Source: JBGQAS01 sp964498605 (GTDB taxonomy: Bacteria > Chloroflexota > Anaerolineae > Anaerolineales > Anaerolineaceae). Taken from it: a stretch of 64,000 bases of DNA. Location: the NCBI GenBank assembly GCA_964498605.1, contig CAZCHK010000001.1, positions 62,001 to 126,000 of the forward strand, in the 5' to 3' direction. The notes under the pieces were generated by a model, which worked only from the letters and a program-made list of their open reading frames with translations, was not told the origin of the DNA and made no database searches. The position numbers and the translations under genes were made by a program. Shown here piece after piece: positions 1-7,958 of the stretch; positions within the stretch are counted from its first letter, which is position 1; the number at the start of each line of letters is the position of its first letter.

Positions 1-124
1 TGATGACTGACGAGCTTGGAGGACCAAATGGTGTCGCAATATCGATTGTTTCTGAGTTGGTCAGACCAGGCATCCGGTACAGTCCTGAACCTCCGATTAT
101 CCCAAGCGCGATATCTTCAATCAT
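1..124 (-). CDS. mtnP: S-methyl-5'-thioadenosine phosphorylase family protein (partial, N-terminus)
   Basis: Only the first 41 codons are in the window; the rest lies beyond the left edge. The N-terminus reads MIEDIALGIIGGSGLYRMPG, and the IGGSGLY phosphate-binding loop is characteristic of MTAP-type purine nucleoside phosphorylases, which cleave methylthioadenosine in methionine salvage. The ATG at 122-124 is preceded on the minus strand by a strong AGGAGG ribosome site. It lies 11 bases after the stop of the FHA protein gene, so it is probably the last or a later gene of the FHA operon. Whether it prefers methylthioadenosine, methylthioinosine or inosine cannot be judged from this fragment. 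Confidence 0.85.
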   Translation of the reverse strand, partial: MIEDIALGIIGGSGLYRMPGLTNSETIDIATPFGPPSSSVI

Positions 125-135
125 TCTACCTCCTC

Positions 136-567
136 TTACCCTTCACCCTCAATTTTTACTGTCCAGACTAAGGTTCCGCATTGAATCTCATCGTCAGACA
201 TAATTACTGTCGGTGTCGTGACTGGTGAATTGTTCAGCAATGTGCCGTTCGTGCTCCCAAGATCATTGATCCACCATTGCTTATGATGGTAGCTGAACTG
301 AGCGTGTTGCGCTGATAAGGAATCGTGGTCCAGTCGTATTTCGCACGACTCATCACGTCCAGCAATAGCTTCTTTCATTTCTTTAAGGTCGAAGGATGTG
401 GTTGTGCCTTCTTTGGAAATCAAACGCAGCGATGGGAAAGGTTTTTTAGATAAGACCCGGGATTGCGCTTGTAAGTCGCGCCACAGTACCAAAAAAGCAG
501 TGAGCAGGAATGCAAAAAGCAGAATGATACCGATAACCCGAAAAATAAGAACAAGGATTCCGATCAT
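136..567 (-). CDS. Membrane-anchored FHA domain protein
   Basis: A 143-residue protein with one N-terminal membrane segment (about residues 4-28), a short basic linker and a C-terminal FHA domain (about 65-140). The FHA hallmarks are visible: GRDESCEI, SAQHAQF and DLGSTNGTLL, including the Ser, His and Asn-Gly used to bind phosphothreonine. The layout resembles actinobacterial FhaB. It starts 3 bases after the FHA/DUF3662 gene and is followed closely by the MTA phosphorylase gene, so the three are probably co-transcribed. No Ser/Thr kinase is seen in the window, so its phosphorylated partner is unknown. Confidence 0.8.
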   Translation of the reverse strand: MIGILVLIFRVIGIILLFAFLLTAFLVLWRDLQAQSRVLSKKPFPSLRLISKEGTTTSFDLKEMKEAIAGRDESCEIRLDHDSLSAQHAQFSYHHKQWWINDLGSTNGTLLNNSPVTTPTVIMSDDEIQCGTLVWTVKIEGEG

Positions 568-570
568 TGA

Positions 571-1320
571 TTAATCCTCTTGATGAATTTCTGGGATTGT
601 TTTTTGAGTATTTAAAACATCCTCACCAAAAATGAGTGATACATTGCCGAAAGTTACGACATCTCCCGGGAGGATGCCTTTTTGTGAAACCCGCTTGCCG
701 TTGATTAACGTGCCCATCATGGAGTTAAGATCAAATAGCATGAACCTTCCATCCAAGGCACGTATCTGCGCATGCCTTTTCGACACAGTGGGATCATCCA
801 GGATCAGATGATTCTCCTTGCCTCTGCCGATATTGATAATTTTTTTGGTGATCGTGTATATGGTCGAATCCGGGCAGATGAAGAAGGCTCTGTGGGGCAG
901 GGTGCTTCTTTCTTCAGGTTTTTCATAGATTGGTTGGGTTGATTCATCCATTACTTGATTAATGTGTGTTGACACGCGCACTTGCACTGGCAGCAGCGAA
1001 CCATCCATTTCGATTTCGAAGGAGGGTCGGAAGGGGAAAGCGATCTCGGATTCTTTTGCTAGCTGCGACAGTGCATCGATCAATCCTGGAACCCAATCAT
1101 CACGTGAGATTTTCCATAGTGAATTATTCGGATGCATGGAGATAGTATAGCGGTCTGAAGCGCGAAAACCTCCTGAGAGATCATGATGAATGGATGAGTG
1201 AAACGCCAGCGCAAGACTGCTGGTGATCTGTTGAATTGGATCGCGGTTTGGTATTATTTGACAAATGCCTTCCACCAATGTTTGCAAACGCGATTCTAAT
1301 TTTTCGAGTTGACTCAACAT
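571..1320 (-). CDS. DUF3662 and FHA domain protein (FhaA-like)
   Basis: A 249-residue soluble protein. The first ~120 residues match the layout of the DUF3662 domain found at the N-terminus of FhaA proteins (MLSQLEKLESRLQTLVEGIC and following), and residues ~160-240 form an FHA domain with GRGKENHLILDD and VSKRHAQI. The normally conserved Asn of the S-x-N-G motif is replaced: the sequence reads DLNSMMGTLING, which may weaken or alter phosphothreonine binding. In Actinobacteria FhaA links Ser/Thr phosphorylation to cell-wall synthesis; such a role here is inference. A TATAAT box ends only 8 bases before the ATG, so the transcript is nearly leaderless. Confidence 0.78.
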   Translation of the reverse strand: MLSQLEKLESRLQTLVEGICQIIPNRDPIQQITSSLALAFHSSIHHDLSGGFRASDRYTISMHPNNSLWKISRDDWVPGLIDALSQLAKESEIAFPFRPSFEIEMDGSLLPVQVRVSTHINQVMDESTQPIYEKPEERSTLPHRAFFICPDSTIYTITKKIINIGRGKENHLILDDPTVSKRHAQIRALDGRFMLFDLNSMMGTLINGKRVSQKGILPGDVVTFGNVSLIFGEDVLNTQKTIPEIHQED

Positions 1321-1327
1321 GAGTCAT

Positions 1328-1333
1328 ATTATA
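1328..1333 (-). promoter_or_regulatory. -10 box (TATAAT) of the FHA operon
   Basis: On the minus strand TATAAT lies immediately before ATGACTC and the ATG of the DUF3662/FHA gene. A transcription start about 7 bases downstream would fall at or next to the start codon, giving a leaderless or almost leaderless mRNA. No good -35 hexamer is visible 17 bases upstream. Confidence 0.55.
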
Positions 1334-1445
1334 GTGTAATCCTCGTAATATACTTTTATGCAGTTGAATAGCCCAGGTATTTTGTCGACAATGCAATAAA
1401 ATGGAGGAGGGGAGACATTACAGCTCAAGCAACTCGTTGCTAAGC

Positions 1446-2519
1446 TTAATTTTGGATTGGTTTTAGGTAAATTGGGTTGCTGAAGATCCAACCGCGCTCT
1501 TTTCCGAGGTATGTAGTATGTGCTTCCACCCTGTACGCACCCGGCTTGGTCACTGCCATCGTAATTAATTTTTCATCATTCCAGCTTTTAATAATCGATC
1601 CATTGTGGATCAGGTGAACTCGGCATGTTCGTGGAAGATGAATGCGTAATGTAGCCCCGTTTTCATAACGAAGACAATCCCCCATGATTCCTTGCTCTTT
1701 CTCGGTGACCGCAGAGAAACGAAATCCAAAAGTCGGATCTGGACGATCATAACCAATAAAAAGGTGACCTCTTTGGAATGCGCTGTAGATAATCTTTTTG
1801 TCCTTTTCAAAATCGCCGACCAGCGCAGTTGAGGTTAATATGTGATTGTTGATACCAAGAAAATGATGAAAATAGGGAAAGACTGGTCGTTTAATAAACC
1901 CTCGTTTGATCTCTAGTTCATGCGCATCAGATGATCCAATTGCGACCACCTTGATTCCTCGGGAGGTGAATGCGTCCCACATTGTCAGGGCTTCGTTGAA
2001 AGGTTCCCTCGAGACATATTGAGGGTTGAAAATCAATAAGATCGCGTCAAGTAATGAATGTGCCCTGGCTTTGAATTCACTGAAATCGTTCCAGATTTCC
2101 ATCCCGGTGAATCCTTTTACCTGATCATCCACCCAGGATATATCAGGCTCATTGATCAGAGGCATGGGTGGATCATGTGGGTGAGCGAAAAAGCACAATC
2201 CTCTTCTCTGACGAACAGCGTCAATTAGTTTTTGGGGGTCGTCCGCGTAGATTGCCATCTCTTCATCCGCGTTAAAAATTAACAAATGATTCTTCTGAGG
2301 GACACGATCCTGATCGTGAACTTCTTCTCCCACCAGTAAAATTACCTTGCGGCCATTTAATTCGTAATACCTCTCCGCGCCTTTTACCCAGATATTGTGA
2401 TCCGTGATGATCACGCCATCCAGTCCAGCTTTTATTGCTGCTTCCGCGATATACTTATGGTTTCCTGTTCCATCGGAAAATCTTGTGTGCATGTGAGTGT
2501 TGATGATTAATTCATTCAT
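1446..2519 (-). CDS. PHP domain metal-dependent phosphoesterase
   Basis: A 357-residue PHP-superfamily protein. The metal-binding motifs appear in order: NTHMHTRFSDGT near the N-terminus, ITDHN, GEE, FAHPHDPP and near the middle GSSDAHE. PHP enzymes are phosphoesterases or nucleases with a trinuclear metal site; the substrate of this one is not evident. The C-terminal ~80 residues look like an added beta-rich domain (IHLPRTCRVHLIHNGSIIKS). ATG 2519 was chosen over an upstream in-frame GTG/ATG at 2537, because the family begins right at the NTHMHT motif. It is divergent from secG, whose -35 region touches its start. Confidence 0.75.
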   Translation of the reverse strand: MNELIINTHMHTRFSDGTGNHKYIAEAAIKAGLDGVIITDHNIWVKGAERYYELNGRKVILLVGEEVHDQDRVPQKNHLLIFNADEEMAIYADDPQKLIDAVRQRRGLCFFAHPHDPPMPLINEPDISWVDDQVKGFTGMEIWNDFSEFKARAHSLLDAILLIFNPQYVSREPFNEALTMWDAFTSRGIKVVAIGSSDAHELEIKRGFIKRPVFPYFHHFLGINNHILTSTALVGDFEKDKKIIYSAFQRGHLFIGYDRPDPTFGFRFSAVTEKEQGIMGDCLRYENGATLRIHLPRTCRVHLIHNGSIIKSWNDEKLITMAVTKPGAYRVEAHTTYLGKERGWIFSNPIYLKPIQN

Positions 2520-2524
2520 GGTGA

Positions 2525-2553
2525 TTGACGTCCCCATAAGCTAAAGGTATAAT
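2525..2553 (+). promoter_or_regulatory. Promoter of secG (TTGACG-17-TATAAT)
   Basis: A near-consensus housekeeping promoter: TTGACG at 2525-2530, a 17-bp spacer and TATAAT at 2548-2553. The predicted start falls about 20 bases before the GTG codon of secG. The -35 box lies directly upstream of the divergent PHP gene start. Confidence 0.8.
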
Positions 2554-2581
2554 CGCCTTGTTAAACTCTTGGAGGTTGCTC

Positions 2582-2815
2582 GTGATTACTTATTTTAACA
2601 TCGCTTTAATTATAACTTCTATCGCTTTGATCATTTCGGTAGTGATCCAGAACAAAGGAATTGGTTTAGGATTGGGTGGATTAACTGGAATGGATACTGG
2701 CGGTGTTTTTGCTAAACGCCGCGGGATTGAGAAGATCATTTTCATTGTCACGATTATTCTCAGCGTTTTATTTATCGGGTTGACACTCATCACAGTTCGA
2801 CTGGGGAGTATTTAG
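2582..2815 (+). CDS. secG: Preprotein translocase subunit SecG
   Basis: A 77-residue inner-membrane protein with two hydrophobic segments flanking a loop that contains the SecG signature VVIQNKGIGLGLGG and a GVFAKRRG stretch. SecG associates with SecYE and assists protein export. The GTG at 2582 is preferred over the in-frame TTG at 2558, because TTGGAGG sits at proper spacing before it and the resulting length matches the family. It is transcribed alone, from a strong promoter to a stem-loop terminator at 2852-2893. Confidence 0.9.
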   Translation: MITYFNIALIITSIALIISVVIQNKGIGLGLGGLTGMDTGGVFAKRRGIEKIIFIVTIILSVLFIGLTLITVRLGSI

Positions 2816-2851
2816 AATCCTAAAAATCATTAATAGAGGATAGAGTAGATT

Positions 2852-2893
2852 AAAGAGGGCGAATTGCTCGAGTAGTAGCTTTTTGCCCTTTTT
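2852..2893 (+). terminator. Rho-independent terminator after secG
   Basis: AAAGAGGGC (2852-2860) can pair with GCCCTTTTT (2885-2893), a 9-bp stem with one G-T wobble and a 24-base loop; the T-run is the 3' arm itself. It separates secG from the solute-binding protein gene, whose -10 box (TATGAT, 2896-2901) begins right after it. Confidence 0.6.
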
Positions 2894-2908
2894 GGTATGA
2901 TTAACACT

Positions 2909-4597
2909 ATGAAACGTTTCCGCTGGCAATTGATAATAATTTTTTTAACGGGCATCATTATCGGTGCCTTGCTGTTGATTGAGCAACCCAACATTCGGAC
3001 TCTTGTGGGTGAGCCAGGCGCTGGAGGGACGTACACAGAAGGATTGATCGGCTCACTGCAACGATTGAACCCGTTGCTGGATTCCTATAACCAGGTGGAT
3101 AAAGAAGTAGACCGATTGATATTCAGTCGTTTAATTTCTTTTGATAGCAGGGGTATTCCAATTGGAGACCTGGCTGAAAGCTGGGAAGTTTCTAAAGACG
3201 GGATCATTTACAATGTATTTCTCCGAGATAACGCCAGGTGGCATGATGGAGCTACCGTTACGGGTGACGATGTCATCTTTACTGTTGACCTGATGAGGAA
3301 TGGTGGCTCGATAATTCCTGCCGATATTCAAGAGTTTTGGGCATCAATTGAAGTATCCTCCCCGTCCCCGCTTTTGGTGCAGTTTATTCTGCCAGGCCCT
3401 TTCGCCCCTTTCCTGGATTATCTGTCCTTTGGGATCCTGCCAGAGCACATTCTAGGGGGAGAAACGATAGAGACAATTGTTGATCATCCCTTCAATCTTC
3501 AGCCAATTGGCAGCGGACCCTATCAGTTTAACCGCCTGATCGTGGAAGATGGTCAGATTGTGGGAGTTGTCCTCAATTCTTTTACGGATTATTTTTCCAA
3601 GCAAGCATATATTAACGAAATCAGTTTTCGCTATTATCCAGATGCCTTATCAGCTCTAAATGCTTTGCAAGAAGGAAAATTGCAGGGTATTGGTGAAGTA
3701 GAAACTGGGATACTGCAGAATGTGTCAAAGATGGACGATATGGCTTTGTATTCCAGCCGGAAGCCAATTCTCAGTATCATATTTCTCAATTTAAACAATC
3801 AGAATGTGAGTTACCTTCAGGATGTGAATGTACGTAAAGCGCTTTATTTGGCCATTGACCGGAGAAGCATCATCAATGACCTATACAAGGGACAGGCAAT
3901 TTCCGCAAATGGAGTCATTTTTCCTGGAACCTGGGCTTACTTTGAGAATTCACCCCAGTATGAGTATGATTTAACTGCCGCGGAGGACCTGTTGACAGAA
4001 AGCGGATACACACTGACAGGTGGAACGGATGGCGTGAGAAACAAGGATGGTGTCGGCATTGTGTTTACTTTGCTCTGTCCTGACAACGAAGAGCACCAAC
4101 AGCTTGCCCAAATGATCCAGGCACAGTGGGAGAAATTGGACATTCAGGTTGAAATCCAATCCGTCCCCTATGATGAGTTGATCAATGATCACCTCACGAC
4201 TCGTGATTATCAGGCAGCACTGGTTGATCTGAATTTCTCCAATACACCCGACCCGGATCCTTACCCTTTCTGGGATCAAGCGAATATCACCGGCGGGCAG
4301 AATTACTCTCAATGGGATAACCGGCTAGCCAGTGAATACCTTGAAAATGCAAGGGTAACCAGCGACCTTGAAACGAGAACAAAGTTATATAAGAATTTTC
4401 AAGTAGTGTTTCACAAAGAACTGCCAGCCCTGCCTCTATTCTATCCGGTTTATACATTTACAGTGAACAGGCAGGTACAGGGAATCAGCACGGGTCCGAT
4501 CATGGATACCAGTGATCGGTTCGCTACGATATTGGATTGGTACCTCGTTCTGAACGCGCCGAACCAGTTGATCGAAACCGCGATCTCCACTCCATGA
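2909..4597 (+). CDS. Peptide/oligopeptide-type ABC transporter solute-binding protein
   Basis: A 562-residue family 5 extracellular solute-binding protein (DppA/OppA/NikA type). Residues ~8-25 are a hydrophobic signal or anchor without a lipobox cysteine. The SBP_bac_5 core follows: LAESWEVSKDGIIYNVFLRD, WHDGATVTGDDVIFTVDLM and the C-terminal domain-swap region with VRKALYLAIDRRSII. No permease or ATPase genes are nearby, so it is an orphan. ATG 2909 follows TATGAT by 7 bases with no ribosome site, suggesting a leaderless transcript; an in-frame ATG at 2897 overlaps that box. Its stop overlaps the start of the PduO gene (ATGA), so the two are co-translated. Confidence 0.85.
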   Translation: MKRFRWQLIIIFLTGIIIGALLLIEQPNIRTLVGEPGAGGTYTEGLIGSLQRLNPLLDSYNQVDKEVDRLIFSRLISFDSRGIPIGDLAESWEVSKDGIIYNVFLRDNARWHDGATVTGDDVIFTVDLMRNGGSIIPADIQEFWASIEVSSPSPLLVQFILPGPFAPFLDYLSFGILPEHILGGETIETIVDHPFNLQPIGSGPYQFNRLIVEDGQIVGVVLNSFTDYFSKQAYINEISFRYYPDALSALNALQEGKLQGIGEVETGILQNVSKMDDMALYSSRKPILSIIFLNLNNQNVSYLQDVNVRKALYLAIDRRSIINDLYKGQAISANGVIFPGTWAYFENSPQYEYDLTAAEDLLTESGYTLTGGTDGVRNKDGVGIVFTLLCPDNEEHQQLAQMIQAQWEKLDIQVEIQSVPYDELINDHLTTRDYQAALVDLNFSNTPDPDPYPFWDQANITGGQNYSQWDNRLASEYLENARVTSDLETRTKLYKNFQVVFHKELPALPLFYPVYTFTVNRQVQGISTGPIMDTSDRFATILDWYLVLNAPNQLIETAISTP

Positions 4598-5130
4598 ATC
4601 CGGAGAAACAAGTGAAACACTCAGGCGACACTGGAAAAACCTCTTATTTGGGGAAAGTGAGGATTTGGAAAAATTCTGCCAGGATCAATGGTTTGGGATC
4701 ATTGGATGAAGCAATGTCAGCGCTTGGTTTAATCAGAGCCTTTACTCACGAACAAATTATAAATGAAATCTGCAGCACAATGCAATCGGGATTGGCAATG
4801 ATCTTAACGGAAGTTGCGACTGATAAAAGAAAAGCATGGCTGCACCCCAGAATTTCCCAGAAAGAGCTGAATTGGGTGGAAGAAAAAATTGTCGAAATTG
4901 AGCATGACCTGGATAAAGAAGCTGGTTTTATAATTCCAGGAAAAACAATCACCTCCGCATTTATTGATTTTGCCCGGGTGACAATTCGGAGAGCAGAACG
5001 TGAGTGCACCCAACTTTGCAGGAAGTCCGTTTTTGAAAACCCTGTTCTGATTTCCTGGCTGAATCGATCATCCACCTTGTTGTACTCGCTGGAAAAGTGG
5101 GAAATTAAGCGTTCTTCAGCATCGAAATAA
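4594..5130 (+). CDS. PduO-type ATP:cob(I)alamin adenosyltransferase
   Basis: A 178-residue protein that transfers the adenosyl group of ATP to cob(I)alamin, making adenosylcobalamin. The N-terminal ATP-binding motif GDTGKTSYLG and the R-R-A-E-R helix motif (ARVTIRRAERE) are typical of the PduO/CobA2 fold, and SLDEAMSALG matches the conserved N-x-L-D-E-L-x-x-x-L-G segment. ATG 4594 overlaps the stop of the solute-binding gene by 4 bases. The product would feed the B12-dependent ribonucleotide reductase encoded at 19.7-22.3 kb. The gene ends 5 bases before the convergent acetyltransferase gene. Confidence 0.85.
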   Translation: MNPEKQVKHSGDTGKTSYLGKVRIWKNSARINGLGSLDEAMSALGLIRAFTHEQIINEICSTMQSGLAMILTEVATDKRKAWLHPRISQKELNWVEEKIVEIEHDLDKEAGFIIPGKTITSAFIDFARVTIRRAERECTQLCRKSVFENPVLISWLNRSSTLLYSLEKWEIKRSSASK

Positions 5131-5135
5131 GTAAA

Positions 5136-5975
5136 TTACGCAGTGTAAATCGGATAACTATCCGGAAGTTTTGAAAAGCCAAATGCTTGATACAACTGAA
5201 TAGACCGAGCGTTGTCACTTTGAGTATTCACAGTCAGCTCTTCGTTCTGGTTGAATCCAGCGTATAAAAACAGATCATCCAACAAGGCGCGGGCTATTCC
5301 TTTGCCATGATAATCAGGCAACACAGCAATCCTCGCTAGGTGGACCGATGATCCCTTTTTCGTCGAGAGCTGATACGCGACCGGTTTTTTATTTATAACC
5401 GCTTTACTGCAGTAAAAAGAATTCTTCATGGCTTCCAAGAGGGAATCGGCTGTTAATTGCCAAAGTGGCTCAAAGGCGTGATGATCAATCTCCAGTATCA
5501 CTTCGTAATCGAGAATATTTACAGGCGTTATCAGAACATCGCTTAACAGATTTGATGCGGGAAGATCTGTGATCAACTTATGAAAAACCACGATGTGATT
5601 TTCGGAGTGGAAACCTGACAATTTCAATTCGCTTTCAAATCGGCTGGAGAGTGGGATTGCTGCAAATGTAATTTTTTGCCAACTTGAATAGTACTCTTTC
5701 ACTTGTTCGAAGAGGGATTTCCAGGTGTAGCGAATCAAATTATCATTCGAGACGCAGAATATGTGCACCCAGGCAATATTCTTTGGATCTTCGCAGCAAG
5801 AAATCCAAGCGCATACACGGCCATCTTCAACATACACAAAACCCGGCTGCTTATCCAGCCAGTATTCAACAGAATGCCAATCAAGGTGCCTGTGAGTGAA
5901 TGAGGCGTCCCGGGTCAGGTTGAGAACTCTGTCGCGAAAGTCATTGGACATGGGTTCGATCGTAATCGTACGCAT
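5136..5975 (-). CDS. GNAT family N-acetyltransferase
   Basis: A 279-residue protein. The C-terminal half (about 140-275) is a recognisable GNAT domain with the acetyl-CoA loop RIAVLPDYHGKGIARALLDD and a final ARSIQLYQAFGFSK motif. The N-terminal half is weakly similar in layout and may be a degenerate first GNAT copy. The substrate is unknown. It is the last gene of an XRE-TPR-GNAT set: it starts 7 bases after the TPR gene stop. Confidence 0.75.
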   Translation of the reverse strand: MRTITIEPMSNDFRDRVLNLTRDASFTHRHLDWHSVEYWLDKQPGFVYVEDGRVCAWISCCEDPKNIAWVHIFCVSNDNLIRYTWKSLFEQVKEYYSSWQKITFAAIPLSSRFESELKLSGFHSENHIVVFHKLITDLPASNLLSDVLITPVNILDYEVILEIDHHAFEPLWQLTADSLLEAMKNSFYCSKAVINKKPVAYQLSTKKGSSVHLARIAVLPDYHGKGIARALLDDLFLYAGFNQNEELTVNTQSDNARSIQLYQAFGFSKLPDSYPIYTA

Positions 5976-5982
5976 TGGGGTT

Positions 5983-6531
5983 TCATAACTTCGGGATCAA
6001 ATGAAAGAATCTGGACAATACTTTTTTTAAAGAATGCTCTTTCTGGCTGGGTTTTGGGTCAGTCTGCAGGGCAAGATTCATCGATGCCAGGGAATCTATA
6101 TGGTTTCCTGCTTTCAATTCCAGCGAGGAGATGCGTTTAAGAATAATGGAGCGAGTCTCATTTTTCGGTAAATCTTCAAGCAGTTTTTCCGCCTGCCGAT
6201 ACAACGACAATGCCTCATCAAGACGTTTGAGATCCTCCAGCGCGGAAGCTTCATTACCCAGGGCCATTGCCTGGTACTCCACATTTCCTTCGAGGGCGAA
6301 GATATCTGCTGTGCCATTAATTTCCTGGATGGCTTCTTCGGTTTTTCCCATCATCTGCATGCACACACCTATGTTATTTTTCATTTCTGCCATGGAAACC
6401 ACATCACCTGCGGAATCGAATTCATTCAAGGCCCTTTGGAACTCCTGGATAGCAAGTGCATATTCCTTTTTCCTGTGAAAAGTTTTACCTTTTTCTGAGT
6501 AAGACCGGGCGATGGAATTTGAACTCATCAA
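5983..6531 (-). CDS. Tetratricopeptide repeat protein
   Basis: A 182-residue soluble protein made almost entirely of TPR-like helical pairs (ARSYSEKGKTFHRKKEYALA, MKNNIGVCMQMMGKTEEAIQ, EASALEDLKRLDEALSLYRQ). TPR proteins are protein- or peptide-binding scaffolds. Its start overlaps the stop of the XRE regulator gene (ATGA), so the two are translationally coupled and probably act together. No enzymatic motif is seen. Confidence 0.75.
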   Translation of the reverse strand: MMSSNSIARSYSEKGKTFHRKKEYALAIQEFQRALNEFDSAGDVVSMAEMKNNIGVCMQMMGKTEEAIQEINGTADIFALEGNVEYQAMALGNEASALEDLKRLDEALSLYRQAEKLLEDLPKNETRSIILKRISSLELKAGNHIDSLASMNLALQTDPKPSQKEHSLKKVLSRFFHLIPKL

Positions 6532-7202
6532 TAGGTGATTTCTAGCAAACCTTCAGCAACCTGACGTAGTTTATCGGCTGACATGCTGGAAAGTTTCTGC
6601 GCCAGCATTAAGAAGGGAGCGTTAACTGGTTTACACACAAATTCCTGCACATCCTCTGGAAGTTTAAAGAATTCCTCTGAACGGCTGACACGTTTTCGCC
6701 ATTGACCCACTTTTCCACTTTGAGAAAGGAAATTTTCCACCAGCTCTCCTAAAGCGCTGAGTACGCGTTCTAATTCAGGGATGGGAACGGGCGTTTTCCC
6801 CGTTTCGTATCTTTTCAAACGTGAAGAAGAAATGCCGGTTTTCTCAGCTAACTGGTTGAGCGTCAGACCTGCCTTAGAACGAGAAATTTTCAGGCTCGTT
6901 GCAATAAGGCGTTGGCGTACTTCTTTGAACTGATCGATTGTCGTTGGATTACTTGAGTCCTCAATGTCATCCATGAATTTTTCTCCCAGCAGATGCGAAA
7001 CAGGCATATCGAGGAAGAAGGCGTATGCTTCAAGTTCGGGTAGGGATGGAGAGAGTTCCCCCCTCTCGTATAAATGTAGGCGGTGGTTTGATATCCCGAT
7101 CGATGCTGCGCATTCCTTTATGGGTTTTCCAGATACTTTTCGGGCGTCCAGGAGAATCAGTCCAAGTTTTTTTGTGCGTAGTTTAAACAAGTCTGTTGAC
7201 AT
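6528..7202 (-). CDS. XRE-family regulator with two helix-turn-helix domains
   Basis: A 224-residue cytosolic protein containing two HTH_3 domains: residues ~10-65 (LGLILLDARKVSGKPIKECA and GISNHRLHLYERGELSPSLP) and ~100-155 (LTLNQLAEKTGISSSRLKRY). The C-terminal ~60 residues are helical. ATG 7202 was chosen because GAGGATT precedes it; an in-frame TTG lies at 7217. It is coupled to a TPR protein and a GNAT enzyme. The combination of HTH and TPR recalls peptide-sensing RRNPP regulators, but split into two proteins; that comparison is speculative. Confidence 0.78.
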   Translation of the reverse strand: MSTDLFKLRTKKLGLILLDARKVSGKPIKECAASIGISNHRLHLYERGELSPSLPELEAYAFFLDMPVSHLLGEKFMDDIEDSSNPTTIDQFKEVRQRLIATSLKISRSKAGLTLNQLAEKTGISSSRLKRYETGKTPVPIPELERVLSALGELVENFLSQSGKVGQWRKRVSRSEEFFKLPEDVQEFVCKPVNAPFLMLAQKLSSMSADKLRQVAEGLLEITY

Positions 7203-7237
7203 CTTTGTAATCCTCAAAACATTTTTTTGCCTTTTTT

Positions 7238-7243
7238 ATTATA
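7238..7243 (-). promoter_or_regulatory. -10 box (TATAAT) before the XRE-TPR-GNAT set
   Basis: TATAAT on the minus strand lies 35 bases before the XRE start codon, between it and the response regulator gene stop. A clear -35 hexamer is not visible, so this is a candidate promoter only. Confidence 0.45.
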
Positions 7244-7259
7244 GTCAAGAATTCGTCAC

Positions 7260-7958
7260 TTAAATGATTTCTACAGGAGGCATTAAGTAACCAATCCCTG
7301 ATCGTGTGACGATATGCTGTGGGTTGTGAGGGTCATCTTCAAGTTTTTGTCTTAATCGGGCGATGCTCACCCAGAGTATCTCTTTATCATCTTTATATTG
7401 GGGTCCCCATACTGCTGTGAGCAGATCTTCTGCGGACAGCACGATACCAATATTGTGTGCAAAGTGCAGCAGCAAGCGATACTCAGTCGCGGAAAGGAAC
7501 ACAAGATGCGCGTCTTTAGCAACCTCGGCTTTGGCGAAATCTATACGGATGTTCCCGTGGATGAAGAAACGGCTTTGGGTTTCTTCCTCAGGGCTTTGTG
7601 TGCGGCGCAGGACTGCTCTGACTCTCGCGATCAGCTCGGTGACTGAAAAAGGTTTGACCACATAATCATCAGCTCCAACATTAAATCCTCGCACTCGGTC
7701 TGACTCCTCGCCTTTAGCAGTCAGCATGATGATTGGAACAGACGAGAACTGCCGTATTCTTTCACACGCCGTGATGCCATCCATTTTTGGCATCATAACA
7801 TCAAGGATGACGAGTGAAGGTTTTTTGCTGGCAACAATCTCCACTGCCTGTTCGCCATTTCCAGTTGTTATGATTTCAAATCCTTCAGGTTCGAGATTTA
7901 CTTTTAATAATCGTTGGTAAAGAAGCTCATCATCTACGACTAGAATCTGATTTTTCAT
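7260..7958 (-). CDS. OmpR-family response regulator
   Basis: A 232-residue two-component regulator: receiver domain (1-120) with acidic pocket VVDDE, phospho-acceptor Asp53 in LVILDVMMP, conserved Thr in MLTAKGEE and Lys in VVKPFS; then a winged-helix DNA-binding domain (about 135-230; LSATEYRLLLHFA, SIARLRQKLEDDP, TRSGIGYLM). It overlaps the upstream histidine kinase gene by 4 bases, which marks that kinase as its cognate partner. It is the last gene of the run that starts with the zinc-ribbon gene at 14.8 kb. Confidence 0.92.
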   Translation of the reverse strand: MKNQILVVDDELLYQRLLKVNLEPEGFEIITTGNGEQAVEIVASKKPSLVILDVMMPKMDGITACERIRQFSSVPIIMLTAKGEESDRVRGFNVGADDYVVKPFSVTELIARVRAVLRRTQSPEEETQSRFFIHGNIRIDFAKAEVAKDAHLVFLSATEYRLLLHFAHNIGIVLSAEDLLTAVWGPQYKDDKEILWVSIARLRQKLEDDPHNPQHIVTRSGIGYLMPPVEII

